61,655 bases of DNA from Shewanella sp. MBTL60-112-B2 (GCF_019655055.1 NZ_BPFA01000031.1:1-61655), one strand, 5' to 3'; positions 25,284-34,839 are shown, counted from the first letter of the stretch. Translations and numbers: made by a program. Notes: generated from the letters alone by a model not told the origin.

Positions 25284-25478
25284 ATGCCTAAAATGAAAAC
25301 AGACAAGGGTGTACAAAAGCGTTTTAAGAAAACCGCTAACGGTTTTAAGCGCAAGCAAGCCCATTTACGTCATATTTTGACCAAGAAGAGCACTAAGCGT
25401 AAACGTCACTTACGTGCAAAATGTCAAGTAGCTAAGTCTGATGTGCCAGCAATCGCACGTCAACTACCATACGCTTAA
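25284..25478 (+). CDS. rpmI: 50S ribosomal protein L35
   Basis: 64 residues from the ATG at 25284 (CGGAG 8 bases upstream); a longer in-frame start at 25260 lacks support because the family begins MPKMKT. The basic motifs GVQKRFKKTANGFKRKQAHLRH and KSTKRKRHLR are typical. Between infC and rplT as in E. coli; in that organism the operon is repressed by L20. Confidence 0.97.
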   Translation: MPKMKTDKGVQKRFKKTANGFKRKQAHLRHILTKKSTKRKRHLRAKCQVAKSDVPAIARQLPYA

Positions 25479-25496
25479 TTAAAGGAGCAATGAACA

Positions 25497-25856
25497 ATGC
25501 CTAGAGTTAAGCGTGGTGTAACCGCTCGTGCTCGTCACAAGAAAGTACTTAAATTAGCTAAAGGTTATTATGGCGCTCGTAGCCGTACTTACCGTGTTGC
25601 TGTTCAAGCAGTAACTAAAGCTGGTCAATATGCTTACCGTGACCGTCGTCAGAAGAAACGTCAATTCCGTCAACTATGGATTGCACGTATCAATGCGGCA
25701 TCTCGTCAAAATGGTCTGTCTTACAGCCGTTTCATTAATGGTTTGAAAAAAGCATCAATCGAAATCGACCGTAAGATCCTGGCTGACATCGCTGTTTTCG
25801 ATAAAGTTGTATTTGCAACTTTAGTTGAAAAAGCAAAAGACGCTTTAGCTAAGTAA
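25497..25856 (+). CDS. rplT: 50S ribosomal protein L20
   Basis: 119 residues with AAGGAG upstream. The N-terminal basic extension (MPRVKRGVTARARHKKVLK) and YGARSRTYRVA, RRQKKRQFRQLWI, INAASRQNGLSYS segments define the family. It is an early-assembly 23S rRNA-binding protein and, by analogy with E. coli, the repressor of rpmI-rplT. A strong terminator follows. Confidence 0.98.
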   Translation: MPRVKRGVTARARHKKVLKLAKGYYGARSRTYRVAVQAVTKAGQYAYRDRRQKKRQFRQLWIARINAASRQNGLSYSRFINGLKKASIEIDRKILADIAVFDKVVFATLVEKAKDALAK

Positions 25857-25875
25857 TTAGTTTAGAATCTTTCGA

Positions 25876-25906
25876 AAAGGGAGCCTTTAAGGCTCCCTTT
25901 TTTTAT
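25876..25906 (+). terminator. Terminator of the thrS-infC-rpmI-rplT operon
   Basis: A perfect GC-rich stem (AAAGGGAGCC / GGCTCCCTTT) with a short loop is followed by a T-run, 20 bases after the rplT stop. Confidence 0.95.
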
Positions 25907-25931
25907 AGCTATAATTTAATGTGCTGTAGCA

Positions 25932-25973
25932 GATATTGTGTAGTCGATATTGTGTAGTCGATATTGTGTAGCT
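25932..25973. repeat. 14-bp tandem repeat, three copies
   Basis: Two identical copies of GATATTGTGTAGTC and a third copy differing in the last two bases lie between the rplT and trxB terminators. Confidence 0.9.
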
Positions 25974-26092
25974 TTAGTATTGATATCACCCTGTAGAGAA
26001 CCGGGCAACTCTCGTAGAGCGGCAAATTCTTTATAATGATACGTATTCGAAGTGGATTGCGTGACAAATCGCAGCGCTTGCTATATTGCAGC

Positions 26093-26126
26093 CAAAAAAA
26101 ACCAACTGAAACAGTTGGCTTTTTGT
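26093..26126 (-). terminator. Terminator of trxB
   Basis: On the minus strand AGCCAACTG and CAGTTGGTT form a stem with a TTT loop, followed by a run of T. It is just past the trxB stop. Confidence 0.9.
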
Positions 26127-26141
26127 ATCGAATAAACAGTA

Positions 26142-27092
26142 TTACTGTGCGTCTAAGAAGCGCTCTGCATCTAACGCAGCCATACAGCCAGTACCTGCAG
26201 AAGTAATTGCTTGACGGTAATGTTGATCCATTACGTCACCAGCGGCGAATACGCCTTTAATGCTAGTTTGAGTCGCATTGCCGTTTAGACCACTTTCTAC
26301 TTTGATGTAGCCATTGTTCATTTCAAGTTGGCCTTCAAACATTGAAGTGTTTGGTTTGTGGCCAATAGCTACGAATACACCTGCAACTTCTAGATCTTTA
26401 ATCGCACCGTCTTTGGTGCTCTTCATCTTAAGACCTGTTACGCCCATTTGGTCGCCTACAACTTCATCAAGCGTGTTATCTAAGTGAAGTACGATATTAC
26501 CGTTCTCTACTTTATCCATAAGGCGCTTAGTTAGAATTTTTTCACTGCGGAATGAATCACGACGGTGAATAAGGTGAACTTCAGATGCGATATTGCTTAG
26601 GTAAAGTGCTTCTTCGACTGCAGTGTTACCACCACCGATCACCGCAACTTTCTGGTTACGATAGAAGAAACCGTCACAGGTTGCGCATGCCGATACGCCG
26701 CGGCCTTTAAATGCTTCTTCTGACTCAAGGCCAAGATACATAGCTGAAGCACCAGTAGAGATAATTAGTGAGTCACAAGTGAACTCACCATTGTCGCCTT
26801 TAAGCTGGAAAGGGCGCACATTAAGGTTCACTTCGTTGATGTGATCGAAAATAATCTCAGTTTCGAACTTTTCAGCGTGCTTCTGCATACGCTCCATCAA
26901 TGCTGGACCGGTTAGGTCTTCAGCATCGCCAGGCCAGTTTTCAACTTCTGTAGTCGTTGTTAGCTGACCACCTTGCTGTATTCCTGTGATCAGTACAGGC
27001 TTTAAGTTTGCGCGCGCAGCGTAAACTGCTGCAGTGTAGCCTGCTGGGCCTGAGCCCAGAATAAGTAGTTCACAATGTCTAGCTTGGGTCAT
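26142..27092 (-). CDS. trxB: Thioredoxin-disulfide reductase
   Basis: 316 residues, family length. FAD-binding GSGPAGYTAAVYAARA at the N-terminus, the redox-active CATC within SACATCDGFFYRNQ near residues 136-139, the NADPH site GGGNTAVEEALYLSNIA with HRRDSFR, and the C-terminal FAD motif GVFAAGDVMDQHYRQAITSAGTGC. It passes electrons from NADPH to thioredoxin, which in turn serves the ribonucleotide reductase encoded 10 kb away. Transcribed alone. Confidence 0.97.
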   Translation of the reverse strand: MTQARHCELLILGSGPAGYTAAVYAARANLKPVLITGIQQGGQLTTTTEVENWPGDAEDLTGPALMERMQKHAEKFETEIIFDHINEVNLNVRPFQLKGDNGEFTCDSLIISTGASAMYLGLESEEAFKGRGVSACATCDGFFYRNQKVAVIGGGNTAVEEALYLSNIASEVHLIHRRDSFRSEKILTKRLMDKVENGNIVLHLDNTLDEVVGDQMGVTGLKMKSTKDGAIKDLEVAGVFVAIGHKPNTSMFEGQLEMNNGYIKVESGLNGNATQTSIKGVFAAGDVMDQHYRQAITSAGTGCMAALDAERFLDAQ

Positions 27093-27381
27093 TAGTTTCT
27101 CCGTTCCTTAACGAATGCAGTACTGCAAGGGGAATTGCTTCCCTCTTGTTTTACGAATTGCTGCGATTGTATGGAATTTCCGAAGGCTGGTAAAGCTCTG
27201 TCTTAGTGTTTAACGTTGACAGAAGTTAGCTTATGTAGTGATATTTGACGGTTTTTAGTGGGTTTTGGCTGCTCCTTATCACATTTTGGTTTATTCTATA
27301 GCGCAAAGAACGAGAGTTGGCTTGTTTGCAACGTCAAACAGTAACAGTCATGCCGTATTAGCAAAAGTAAAAGGAAGTGTT

Positions 27382-28509
27382 ATGCGTATTACCGCGAATT
27401 TTGATAGTGGAAATATTGAAGTTATCAATCTAGATAATAAAGATGACGTCCAGTTAGCAATCCGCCCTGATGAAGGTGGTGAATTTTTTCAGTGGTTTAA
27501 CTTTAAACTCGAAGGTGTGGTGGGTAACCAGTACACACTGAATATCGTTAATGCAGATAAAGCTTCTTACACTAAAGGTTGGGAAGATTACCAAGCGGTA
27601 GCAACCTACGATAGACAAAATTGGTTTAGACTGCCGACTCAATACAAGGACGGTAAGTTATCTATTGAAGTCGACTTGGATTGCGACGCGATTCAAATTG
27701 CTTATTTTGCGCCTTATAGCTACGAGCGTCACCAAGACCTATTATCTGCGGTTCAAGTTCATCCTCTAGTGCGACTTGAGCACTTAGGTTTAACTCTAGA
27801 TGGTCGTGATATGACCCTGATTAAAATTGGCGACGGTGATGAAGACAAAGCCAATATCTGGATCACTGCACGTCAGCACCCAGGCGAGACGATGGCTGAG
27901 TGGTTAGTTGAAGGCTTAATGAACAACCTGCTTGATGGTGATTGCCCAACGGCTAAAGCGCTATTAGATAAAGCTAACTTCTATATCGTTCCGAACATGA
28001 ACCCAGACGGCAGTGCTCGTGGCCATCTGCGTACTAACGCTGTTGGTACCAACCTTAATCGCGAATGGAAAACGCCTTCTTTAGAGAAGAGCCCAGAAGT
28101 TTTGTACGTGGTTAACAAGATGAAAGAGACTGGCGTGGACCTTTTCTATGATGTGCACGGTGATGAAGGTCTACCCTATGTCTTCCTTGCGGGTTGTGAG
28201 GGAGTACCTGCGTTCACTGAAAAAGACGCGGCACGCCAGCAAGCATTCGTTGATGCATTACTGATGGCAAGTCCTGATTTCCAAAATGAGTTTGGTTACG
28301 ATAAAGACGAACCTGGCCAAGCTAACTTAACGGTTGCATCTAACTGGGTTGCTCACACATTTGGTTGCCTTTCAAATACCCTTGAAATGCCATTTAAAGA
28401 CAATGCCAATATGCCAGATCTAATGGCTGGTTGGTCGCCTGAGCGCTGTATTTATCTTGGCGAAGCATCATTGATTGCAATGAATGCGGTCGTTGATAAA
28501 CTTAAGTAA
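27382..28509 (+). CDS. M14 family cytosolic zinc carboxypeptidase
   Basis: 375 residues from the ATG at 27382, with AAGGAAG upstream; an upstream in-frame ATG at 27265 has no ribosome site. An N-terminal beta domain (about residues 1-130) resembles the extension of cytosolic AGBL-like carboxypeptidases. The zinc site follows: ARQHPGETMAEW (His and Glu), then PNMNPDGSARGHLRTN and NLNREW (substrate contacts), and the third ligand in YDVHGDEG. The catalytic Glu is in SNTLEMPFKDN. No signal peptide, so it acts in the cytoplasm; natural substrate unknown. Confidence 0.92.
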   Translation: MRITANFDSGNIEVINLDNKDDVQLAIRPDEGGEFFQWFNFKLEGVVGNQYTLNIVNADKASYTKGWEDYQAVATYDRQNWFRLPTQYKDGKLSIEVDLDCDAIQIAYFAPYSYERHQDLLSAVQVHPLVRLEHLGLTLDGRDMTLIKIGDGDEDKANIWITARQHPGETMAEWLVEGLMNNLLDGDCPTAKALLDKANFYIVPNMNPDGSARGHLRTNAVGTNLNREWKTPSLEKSPEVLYVVNKMKETGVDLFYDVHGDEGLPYVFLAGCEGVPAFTEKDAARQQAFVDALLMASPDFQNEFGYDKDEPGQANLTVASNWVAHTFGCLSNTLEMPFKDNANMPDLMAGWSPERCIYLGEASLIAMNAVVDKLK

Positions 28510-28551
28510 GACTCTAGCGGTCGACTTAAGACGTAAACTAAGAGGTAGCCA

Positions 28552-28869
28552 ATGGCATTAGTTAATTGTCCTAGCTGTAATAAACGCATCTCAAGTATGG
28601 CTAAAGAGTGTAATCATTGTAAGGCAAGTATTTCTGCAGACAATGAAAGCCTAAAAGTGATTAGCCACATCAAGCGTTCTAATCAGTTAATGAATCAGAG
28701 CTTTTTAGCGTTAACGCTGTTTATTGGTGGCGTAGTGACTTGGTTTTGGGGCGGAGAGCCTGCTGAAGGTGCAAGATCGTATATTGCGATAGGTGCGTTT
28801 TCACTGGGCTTTGTTGGCTACTTAATTACTCGAATACAGATCGTTTTGCATAAACGGAAGAAAGTATGA
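28552..28869 (+). CDS. Zinc-ribbon membrane protein, unknown function
   Basis: 105 residues. An N-terminal zinc ribbon (CPSCNKRISSMAKECNHC) is followed by a linker and two hydrophobic helices (about residues 50-68 and 78-97), with a basic end. It overlaps the following YeaC gene by 4 bases (ATGA), so the two are translationally coupled. Role unknown. Confidence 0.75.
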   Translation: MALVNCPSCNKRISSMAKECNHCKASISADNESLKVISHIKRSNQLMNQSFLALTLFIGGVVTWFWGGEPAEGARSYIAIGAFSLGFVGYLITRIQIVLHKRKKV

Positions 28870-29147
28870 CCGATATAAATAAAGTTATCGACGATATGCC
28901 TAGCGAAGTTTACCAGCGTCTTTTAAGTGCTGTAGAACTGGGTAAGTGGGAAGATGGTAGCGTATTGACTGCAGAGCAGCGTTCTTCGACTCAGCAAGTG
29001 GTAATGCTCTATCAAGCGAGAAGACTCAATCAGACCGACCATTTCACGATCAATAGTGCAGGGCAGGTCAACGAGCTATCTAAGTCTGAACTTAAGAAGC
29101 AATTCAAAGGTGAGGCGATAGCCGAGTTTAAAGAGCAGGAGCTCTAG
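28866..29147 (+). CDS. yeaC: YeaC family protein (DUF1315)
   Basis: 93 residues matching the small YeaC family: IDDMPSEVYQRLLSAVELGKW near the start, GSVLTAEQR, then VVMLYQARR and FTINSAGQV. Function unknown in all members I know. Its ATG overlaps the stop of the zinc-ribbon gene. A terminator follows 70 bases downstream. Confidence 0.85.
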   Translation: MTDINKVIDDMPSEVYQRLLSAVELGKWEDGSVLTAEQRSSTQQVVMLYQARRLNQTDHFTINSAGQVNELSKSELKKQFKGEAIAEFKEQEL

Positions 29148-29216
29148 TTAGCAATAGTCACAACGTCGTGATCTAGATGAGTCTGCAGAGTGTCAACTTC
29201 ACGGGACAAGTTCAAT

Positions 29217-29247
29217 AAAAAGCCCAAGCTTAATACTTGGGCTTTTC
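29217..29247 (+). terminator. Terminator after yeaC
   Basis: AAAAGCCCAAG and CTTGGGCTTTT form an 11-bp stem with a 7-base loop, followed by TTTCTTTT. Confidence 0.9.
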
Positions 29248-29293
29248 TTTTATCCAGACCAATTCAAACGTTATTTTCTTATTACCGATTGGT

Positions 29294-29565
29294 ATTATAC
29301 CAATCAGTATAAGAATTTGATCTACTCAGAGCGATTTTTGGCAAACTAATTCAAGGCGAATAGCTGCAATAATGGTTATTCCCTTACAAAGCTAATCAAC
29401 GCAGAAGTAGGCAGCCAAAAACGCTCCAGAATGGCGAGTCTTAGCGATTCTGATGCTGTGTTAACGAGCTTGAACGTAGAACAACTATGCCCTTTACTCG
29501 TTGCCTTGCCTCAAAACCGCTAAACTCTCGCTGAGTGACTAAATGTTTATACTGTTTGGTATTAG
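29294..29565. mobile_element. MITE-like element abutting ansA
   Basis: About 270 bases with no coding potential, bounded by imperfect terminal inverted repeats of about 28 bases. Left end TTATACCAATCAGTATAAG (from 29295) and right end, read inward on the minus strand, TAATACCAAACAGTATAAA (from 29564). A flanking GATTGGTAT just left of the element mirrors the TIR. The right end supplies the TAA stop codon of ansA. No transposase is present, so it would move only in trans. Boundaries may be off by a few bases. Confidence 0.7.
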
Positions 29566-30578
29566 TCGGCGGTTAATTCACCAGCGATAGACACTTTCAT
29601 TTCAGCACGGATTTCATCTGGAGTCATGTCGGTAGACAATAAATAGTGCAGTTTAGTCAGTGCTGCTTCTGTCGTCATATCGTAGCCGCTGGTAACTCCA
29701 GCTTCTGCCAATGCGTTACCTGTTGCATAGCCGTCCATGTTAACGCGTCCCTGTAAGCACTGGGTAAGGTTAACTATGACGATTCCACGCTTCTGTGCAT
29801 CTTTTAAGGTTTTAAGTAACTCTGGTGTTTGTGGCGCATTACCGACACCAAAAGTCAGCAAGATTAGCGCTTTCACAGGTTGCTGAAGTATATTGGCAAA
29901 AATTTCGGTGTTTATACCCGGATAAAGAGTAACTACGCCTATTGGTTGTGGGCTTATTTTTGCGACTTTAAGTTGAATTTTTGGATCAAATTTAGCGCGT
30001 TGCCCAGCATGCCAGCGAATTTTAATTCCTGCTTCCAATAGCAGCGGGAAGTTAGGTGATGCAAATGCATTGAAGCCATCGGCATGAACTTTGGTAGTGC
30101 GGTTACCTCTAAAGAGTTTGTTGTTAAAGAACAGGCAAACTTCGGCGACCGGATAGTTGGCAGCAATATATAACGCGTTGAGTAAATTCGTTTGGCCATC
30201 AGAACGCAATTGAGCAAGAGGGATTTGCGAACCCGTTACAATGACCGGCTTTTGTAAGCCTTGTAGCATAAAAGAGAGAGCTGATGCGGTAAAGGCCATG
30301 GTGTCGGTGCCATGGAGAATAACGAAACCATCATACTGATCGTATTTTGCTTTAATATCATCGGCAATCATCTGCCAGTCAGTCGGTTTCATATTCGCAG
30401 AGTCGATAAGTGGCGAATATTCATGAATGACAAAGTCAGGCATTTCGTCATGATAAAACTCGGGCATTGCCTTGACGCAGCCAGTTAGGAAATCGGCAAC
30501 AGGAGCGAAGCCATGATCGGTTTTTTGCATACCGATTGTGCCGCCAGTGTAGGCTACATAGATAGAACGTTTTGGCAT
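29562..30578 (-). CDS. ansA: L-asparaginase I (cytoplasmic type)
   Basis: 338 residues, family length. TGGTIGM at residues 10-16 holds the nucleophilic Thr, and LHGTDTMAFTASALSFML carries the second catalytic Thr-Asp pair; IVTGSQIPL and ILLTFGVGNAP are also typical. No signal peptide, so it is the low-affinity cytoplasmic enzyme hydrolysing asparagine to aspartate and ammonia. Its stop codon lies at the edge of a MITE-like element, so insertion may have trimmed or replaced the original 3' end. Confidence 0.95.
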   Translation of the reverse strand: MPKRSIYVAYTGGTIGMQKTDHGFAPVADFLTGCVKAMPEFYHDEMPDFVIHEYSPLIDSANMKPTDWQMIADDIKAKYDQYDGFVILHGTDTMAFTASALSFMLQGLQKPVIVTGSQIPLAQLRSDGQTNLLNALYIAANYPVAEVCLFFNNKLFRGNRTTKVHADGFNAFASPNFPLLLEAGIKIRWHAGQRAKFDPKIQLKVAKISPQPIGVVTLYPGINTEIFANILQQPVKALILLTFGVGNAPQTPELLKTLKDAQKRGIVIVNLTQCLQGRVNMDGYATGNALAEAGVTSGYDMTTEAALTKLHYLLSTDMTPDEIRAEMKVSIAGELTAD

Positions 30579-30700
30579 TTGATTTTGTTTTTTAGTTTTG
30601 GATAAATGACGATGCAGGGATTATATACCCAAAGCTACATAAGTTGCAGGACTCGTAGTCAAATTAGTGAAGTCGCCGAGGAGGGCAACGTATAAAGATT

Positions 30701-30728
30701 AAAAAGCCCGGTGAAAACCGGGCTTTGA
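30701..30728 (-). terminator. Terminator of sppA
   Basis: On the minus strand AAAGCCCGGTT and a complementary ACCGGGCTTT form a stem with a short loop and a TTTTT tail, about 30 bases past the sppA stop. Confidence 0.9.
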
Positions 30729-30757
30729 ATACATGTAATGTCAATTATTGCGAATGA

Positions 30758-32599
30758 TTAGAAATTACAGGTATCGCAATAGAGATAAACACCATTTGGA
30801 TCATCGAATGCTTGGAACTCTTCAATGACACCAGACCATTGACTAAGAAGGGTTTCAATAAGAGAAGATTGACGCGCACTCTGAGGTAGATGACTCGAAG
30901 CGGTAGCAAACATCTCCTGAATAAACTGCTCTTGCGGAGAGAGCTCTCTTTCAATCACCTCGGTATCAAAGGTATCGAGTGAAGCCATTTCTGCGGCCTT
31001 GCTTACTGCGTCTTGTAACTCACCTAAACCATCGACTAGGCCAAGTTCTAATGCCTTACGTCCGGTCCATACTCGGCCTTGAGCAATGCTATCAACCTGA
31101 TCTAAGCTCATATCACGCTCTTTAGCGACTAATGAGATAAAATCGTAGTATCCACGTTCAATATGGCGCTGAATAACAGCCTGGATTTCAGGGGTTAGGC
31201 CTTTAGTAACAGAGAAGCCCGTCCAATCAGAAGTGCCAACTCCATCGGTGTGAACTCCAATGCTGGCTAACGAGTCTTCAAAGGTCGTGATCATCCCGAA
31301 GATACCGATTGAGCCAGTTAGTGTAGTTGGCGTTGCATAAATATAGTCAGCACTTGCGGAGATCCAGTATCCTCCTGATGCGGCGTAACTGCCCATGCTA
31401 ACAACCACAGGCTTATTAGCCGCCTTTAACGCAAGGACTTCTTGTCTGATTTGTTCTGACGCAAAGGCACTACCACCAGGGCTGTCGACTCTGAGTACAA
31501 CCGCTTTTACTGAGTCATCGAAACGGGCTTTTCGCAGTAGCTCAGATGTACTGTCACCACCGATTTGTCCGGCAGGTTGTGAACCATTTAAGATATTACC
31601 TTTGGCGACAATGATACCAACTTGATCATTTAAAGATAATGAAGGATAAGTTTGAGTCACAGAGAGATAATCATAAAAATCGATATGATTAAAGCTGTTA
31701 CCATCGCTAGACTTGCCGACGGCATCGACCATTGAAAGCCTAAACTCTTCAGCAGACTTAAGACCATCGACCCACTTCATATTAAGCGCCATGTTAGCTG
31801 AATTCCCCTCCGCCTTATCAAGCTGGGCGAGGTATTCTTCTGCGCTAAGTGATAAATCTTGGTTATCTATGCCACGGTTATTTGCAACCGTATCGGCATA
31901 ACTTTGCCATAGATCGTTTAAGAGGACGAGGTTTGCTTCTTTAGCTTCATCAGACATGTTGTCACGAATAAAAGGTTCGACTGCTGACTTGAAAGTACCG
32001 ACTCTAAATACGTGAGCATTGATTTTAAGCTTCTCTAATGCAGACTTAAAATAGAGGCGATAGCGCCCTAAGCCCTCTATTTCGACACTACCTTGAGGGT
32101 TTAGATAGACTTTATCGGCAAAGCTTGCAAGGAAGTATTGATTCTGACCATACCAGTTACCATTGGCGACAACCGTTTTGCCTGTCGCCTTGAATGATTC
32201 TAAGGCGTTACCGATTGATTGCAGCTTACTTATGCCGGTGCCGCGCAACATGCCTAAGTCCAATACCAGCTGACTAATACGCTCATCTGAGGCCGCGTTA
32301 TTAATGACGAATAGCACATCAGCAAGTAAAATCTCACCGCTGCCGTCGGCTTCTTTGCCACTTTTCATCGCAGCTTCAATAGGATCGACTTGACGCTTTT
32401 GATCAACAATGGTGCCAGATAAATTAAGCACAAGAGCAGTGCCATTTTTAACTTCGACACTATCATCTGTACTTAGACTGACGATGATAAGGGCAATTAC
32501 ACCAAAGAAAATGAGGTTAAGAAACAGCTTTCTTAATCCATTGACGGTATTCCAAATAAGGAGGAATATCCTTTTAAAAATAGAGGGTTTAGTGGACAT
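30758..32599 (-). CDS. sppA: Signal peptide peptidase SppA, 67K type
   Basis: About 613 residues from the ATG at 32599, which has AAAGGAG 6 bases upstream; an in-frame ATG at 32617 is less favoured. An N-terminal membrane anchor (about residues 18-45) is followed by two tandem S49 peptidase domains as in E. coli. The first carries the general-base Lys in VGTFKSAVEPF, the second the nucleophile Ser in GSYAASGGYWIS with TTLTGSIGIFG. It degrades cleaved signal peptides in the inner membrane. Its own terminator separates it from ansA. Confidence 0.94.
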   Translation of the reverse strand: MSTKPSIFKRIFLLIWNTVNGLRKLFLNLIFFGVIALIIVSLSTDDSVEVKNGTALVLNLSGTIVDQKRQVDPIEAAMKSGKEADGSGEILLADVLFVINNAASDERISQLVLDLGMLRGTGISKLQSIGNALESFKATGKTVVANGNWYGQNQYFLASFADKVYLNPQGSVEIEGLGRYRLYFKSALEKLKINAHVFRVGTFKSAVEPFIRDNMSDEAKEANLVLLNDLWQSYADTVANNRGIDNQDLSLSAEEYLAQLDKAEGNSANMALNMKWVDGLKSAEEFRLSMVDAVGKSSDGNSFNHIDFYDYLSVTQTYPSLSLNDQVGIIVAKGNILNGSQPAGQIGGDSTSELLRKARFDDSVKAVVLRVDSPGGSAFASEQIRQEVLALKAANKPVVVSMGSYAASGGYWISASADYIYATPTTLTGSIGIFGMITTFEDSLASIGVHTDGVGTSDWTGFSVTKGLTPEIQAVIQRHIERGYYDFISLVAKERDMSLDQVDSIAQGRVWTGRKALELGLVDGLGELQDAVSKAAEMASLDTFDTEVIERELSPQEQFIQEMFATASSHLPQSARQSSLIETLLSQWSGVIEEFQAFDDPNGVYLYCDTCNF

Positions 32600-32754
32600 C
32601 AGCCACTCCTTTATCACTGAGTTGGCATAATGCTAACTGAAATTCAGCCGGAAAGGAAAACTCAATTGTAAAGGAATCTATTCATACACTTATTGAGGTT
32701 ATGGTTTACTCAGGGTATGCTGGATTAAATCACTTGTTTAAAAAGGATGTTTGA

Positions 32755-34770
32755 ATGTCGTTTCCGCATTTATTAGAACCCTTAGATCTGGGTTTTACCC
32801 AGTTAAAAAACCGAGTATTGATGGGCTCAATGCATACTGGTTTGGAAGAAGAAAAGGGCGGCTTTGAGAAACTGGCAGCGTTTTACAAAGAACGTGCATT
32901 AGGTGGTGTAGGCTTAATCGTAACCGGCGGGATCTCGCCGAACCTGAGAGGTAGACTGGCACCAAATGCCTGCCAACTCAGCTTTCCTTGGCAAGTTAAG
33001 AAACATACCAAAGTAACACAAGCAGTGCACGAAGCTGGCGGTAAGATCTGTATGCAACTCTTGCATGCTGGCCGTTACGGCTACCATCCTTTTTCTAGTG
33101 CGCCGAGTAAGATTAAATCGCCTATTACTCCTTTCACTCCATCTGCAATGTCAGCAAGGCAGGTTAATGGCACCATTAAAGATTATGCCACCAGCGCGGC
33201 ATTAGCCCAAAAGGCGGGCTATGACGGTGTCGAAGTGATGGGAAGTGAAGGTTACTTGATTAATCAGTTTATCAGTTCTCGTACGAATAAACGTGATGAT
33301 AAATGGGGTGGGGCATTTGAAAATCGTGCTCAGTTCCCAATTGAAATTGTAAAACAAATTCGCGCCAAAGTGGGTTCAGACTTTATCATTATATTTAGGT
33401 TGTCTATGTTGGATCTTGTCGATAATGGTTCGACTTGGGAAGAGGTGGTGCAACTGGCTAAATGGTTAGAGCAAGCCGGTGTGACGATAATCAATACCGG
33501 TATTGGTTGGCATGAGGCACGTGTCCCGACTATCGCCACTAGCGTACCGCGAGGTGCCTTTGCCTGGGTCACCGAGCGTTTAATGAAAGAGATGTCTATT
33601 CCGCTTATTGCCACTAACCGCATTAACACCCCAGAGATTGCCGAGCATATTATCTCATCGGGTCAGGCTGACATGGTGTCGATGGCACGGCCATTTTTGG
33701 CTGATGCAGATTTCGTTAATAAAGCTGCAGCCAATACTCCAGAACTTATCAATACTTGCATCGGTTGTAATCAAGCGTGTTTGGACCACAGCTTTGCGCT
33801 TAAACGTGCCACTTGTTTAGTTAATCCGCGTGCTTGTTATGAAACTGAGCTCAATTTCACTCCTGTACAAAACAAGAAACGTATTGCTGTTATGGGCGCA
33901 GGTCCTGCTGGCATGGCATTTTCTATTTATGCGGCGAGTCGTGGCCATGAAGTGGTGTTATTTGAGGCTAAAGCTGAAGTGGGTGGTCAGTTTAATCTGG
34001 CTCGTAAGATCCCAGGTAAAGAAGAGTTTAACGAAACTATTCGATACTTCCTTAACCAGATAAAACTGCATAAAGTCGATTTGCGTTTAAACACTCGCCT
34101 CGATGCCAGTGTGGTACGTGATGAGAAGTTCGATGAAATCGTTATGTCTAGCGGCGTTAAGCCTAGACCCATCGACTTACCAGGTTTTGATAGCCCCAAG
34201 GTGGTCGATTATCAGCAAGTGCTTAATGGCACAGCTGAAATAGGTCAGAAGGTTGCGTTGATCGGCGCGGGCGGTATTGGTTTTGATATGGCTCACTTCC
34301 TGTGTGAATCAAAGTCTTCAACACTGGATCTAAACCGCTGGTTAAAACAGTGGGGAATAGACAAAGACTATAAAGAACGTGGCGGATTAACTGCGCCAGT
34401 GCCTGAAGATAAGCACAGAGAAGTTTACCTGCTACAGCGTAAAACCACCAAGATGGGTAAGGGCTTAGGTAAAACCACAGGTTGGATCCATCGTTCAGTG
34501 CTAAAACAGCACCAAGTAATGATGAAGACAGGTGTAAGTTATGAGAAGTTTGACGAACAAGGCTTACACATTAACATTGATGGTAAATCTGAAGTTTTAG
34601 ATGTCGATAATGTCATTTTATGTGCAGGCCAAGTATCTAATACTGAGCTTGTTGATGAGATGAAGTCTACAGGAATTCCTGTGCATCTTATCGGTGGTGT
34701 AGATGTGGCTGCAGAGCTTGATGCCAAACGCGCTATCAGACAAGGCGCAGAGCTTGCTATCGCACTTTAG
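32755..34770 (+). CDS. fadH: 2,4-dienoyl-CoA reductase (NADPH)
   Basis: 671 residues, as for E. coli FadH. The N-terminal old-yellow-enzyme barrel (LLEPLDLGFTQLKNRVLMGS, MQLLHAGRYG, QFISSRTNKRDDKWGG) binds FMN. A 4Fe-4S site follows (CIGCNQACLD, then Cys in ATCLVNPRAC), then the FAD/NADPH domains (VMGAGPAGMAF and IGAGGIGFDMA). It removes double bonds at even positions during beta-oxidation of unsaturated fatty acids. Stands alone, with its own terminator. Confidence 0.97.
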   Translation: MSFPHLLEPLDLGFTQLKNRVLMGSMHTGLEEEKGGFEKLAAFYKERALGGVGLIVTGGISPNLRGRLAPNACQLSFPWQVKKHTKVTQAVHEAGGKICMQLLHAGRYGYHPFSSAPSKIKSPITPFTPSAMSARQVNGTIKDYATSAALAQKAGYDGVEVMGSEGYLINQFISSRTNKRDDKWGGAFENRAQFPIEIVKQIRAKVGSDFIIIFRLSMLDLVDNGSTWEEVVQLAKWLEQAGVTIINTGIGWHEARVPTIATSVPRGAFAWVTERLMKEMSIPLIATNRINTPEIAEHIISSGQADMVSMARPFLADADFVNKAAANTPELINTCIGCNQACLDHSFALKRATCLVNPRACYETELNFTPVQNKKRIAVMGAGPAGMAFSIYAASRGHEVVLFEAKAEVGGQFNLARKIPGKEEFNETIRYFLNQIKLHKVDLRLNTRLDASVVRDEKFDEIVMSSGVKPRPIDLPGFDSPKVVDYQQVLNGTAEIGQKVALIGAGGIGFDMAHFLCESKSSTLDLNRWLKQWGIDKDYKERGGLTAPVPEDKHREVYLLQRKTTKMGKGLGKTTGWIHRSVLKQHQVMMKTGVSYEKFDEQGLHINIDGKSEVLDVDNVILCAGQVSNTELVDEMKSTGIPVHLIGGVDVAAELDAKRAIRQGAELAIAL

Positions 34771-34800
34771 GCTCTCAATAGCTTGAAAGAGCATAACAAC

Positions 34801-34839
34801 AAACCTGCTAATGCCTTAAAGTTTTAGCAGGTTTTTTAT
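34801..34839 (+). terminator. Terminator of fadH
   Basis: AAACCTGCTAA and TTAGCAGGTTT form a stem followed by TTTT, about 30 bases past the fadH stop. Confidence 0.85.
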
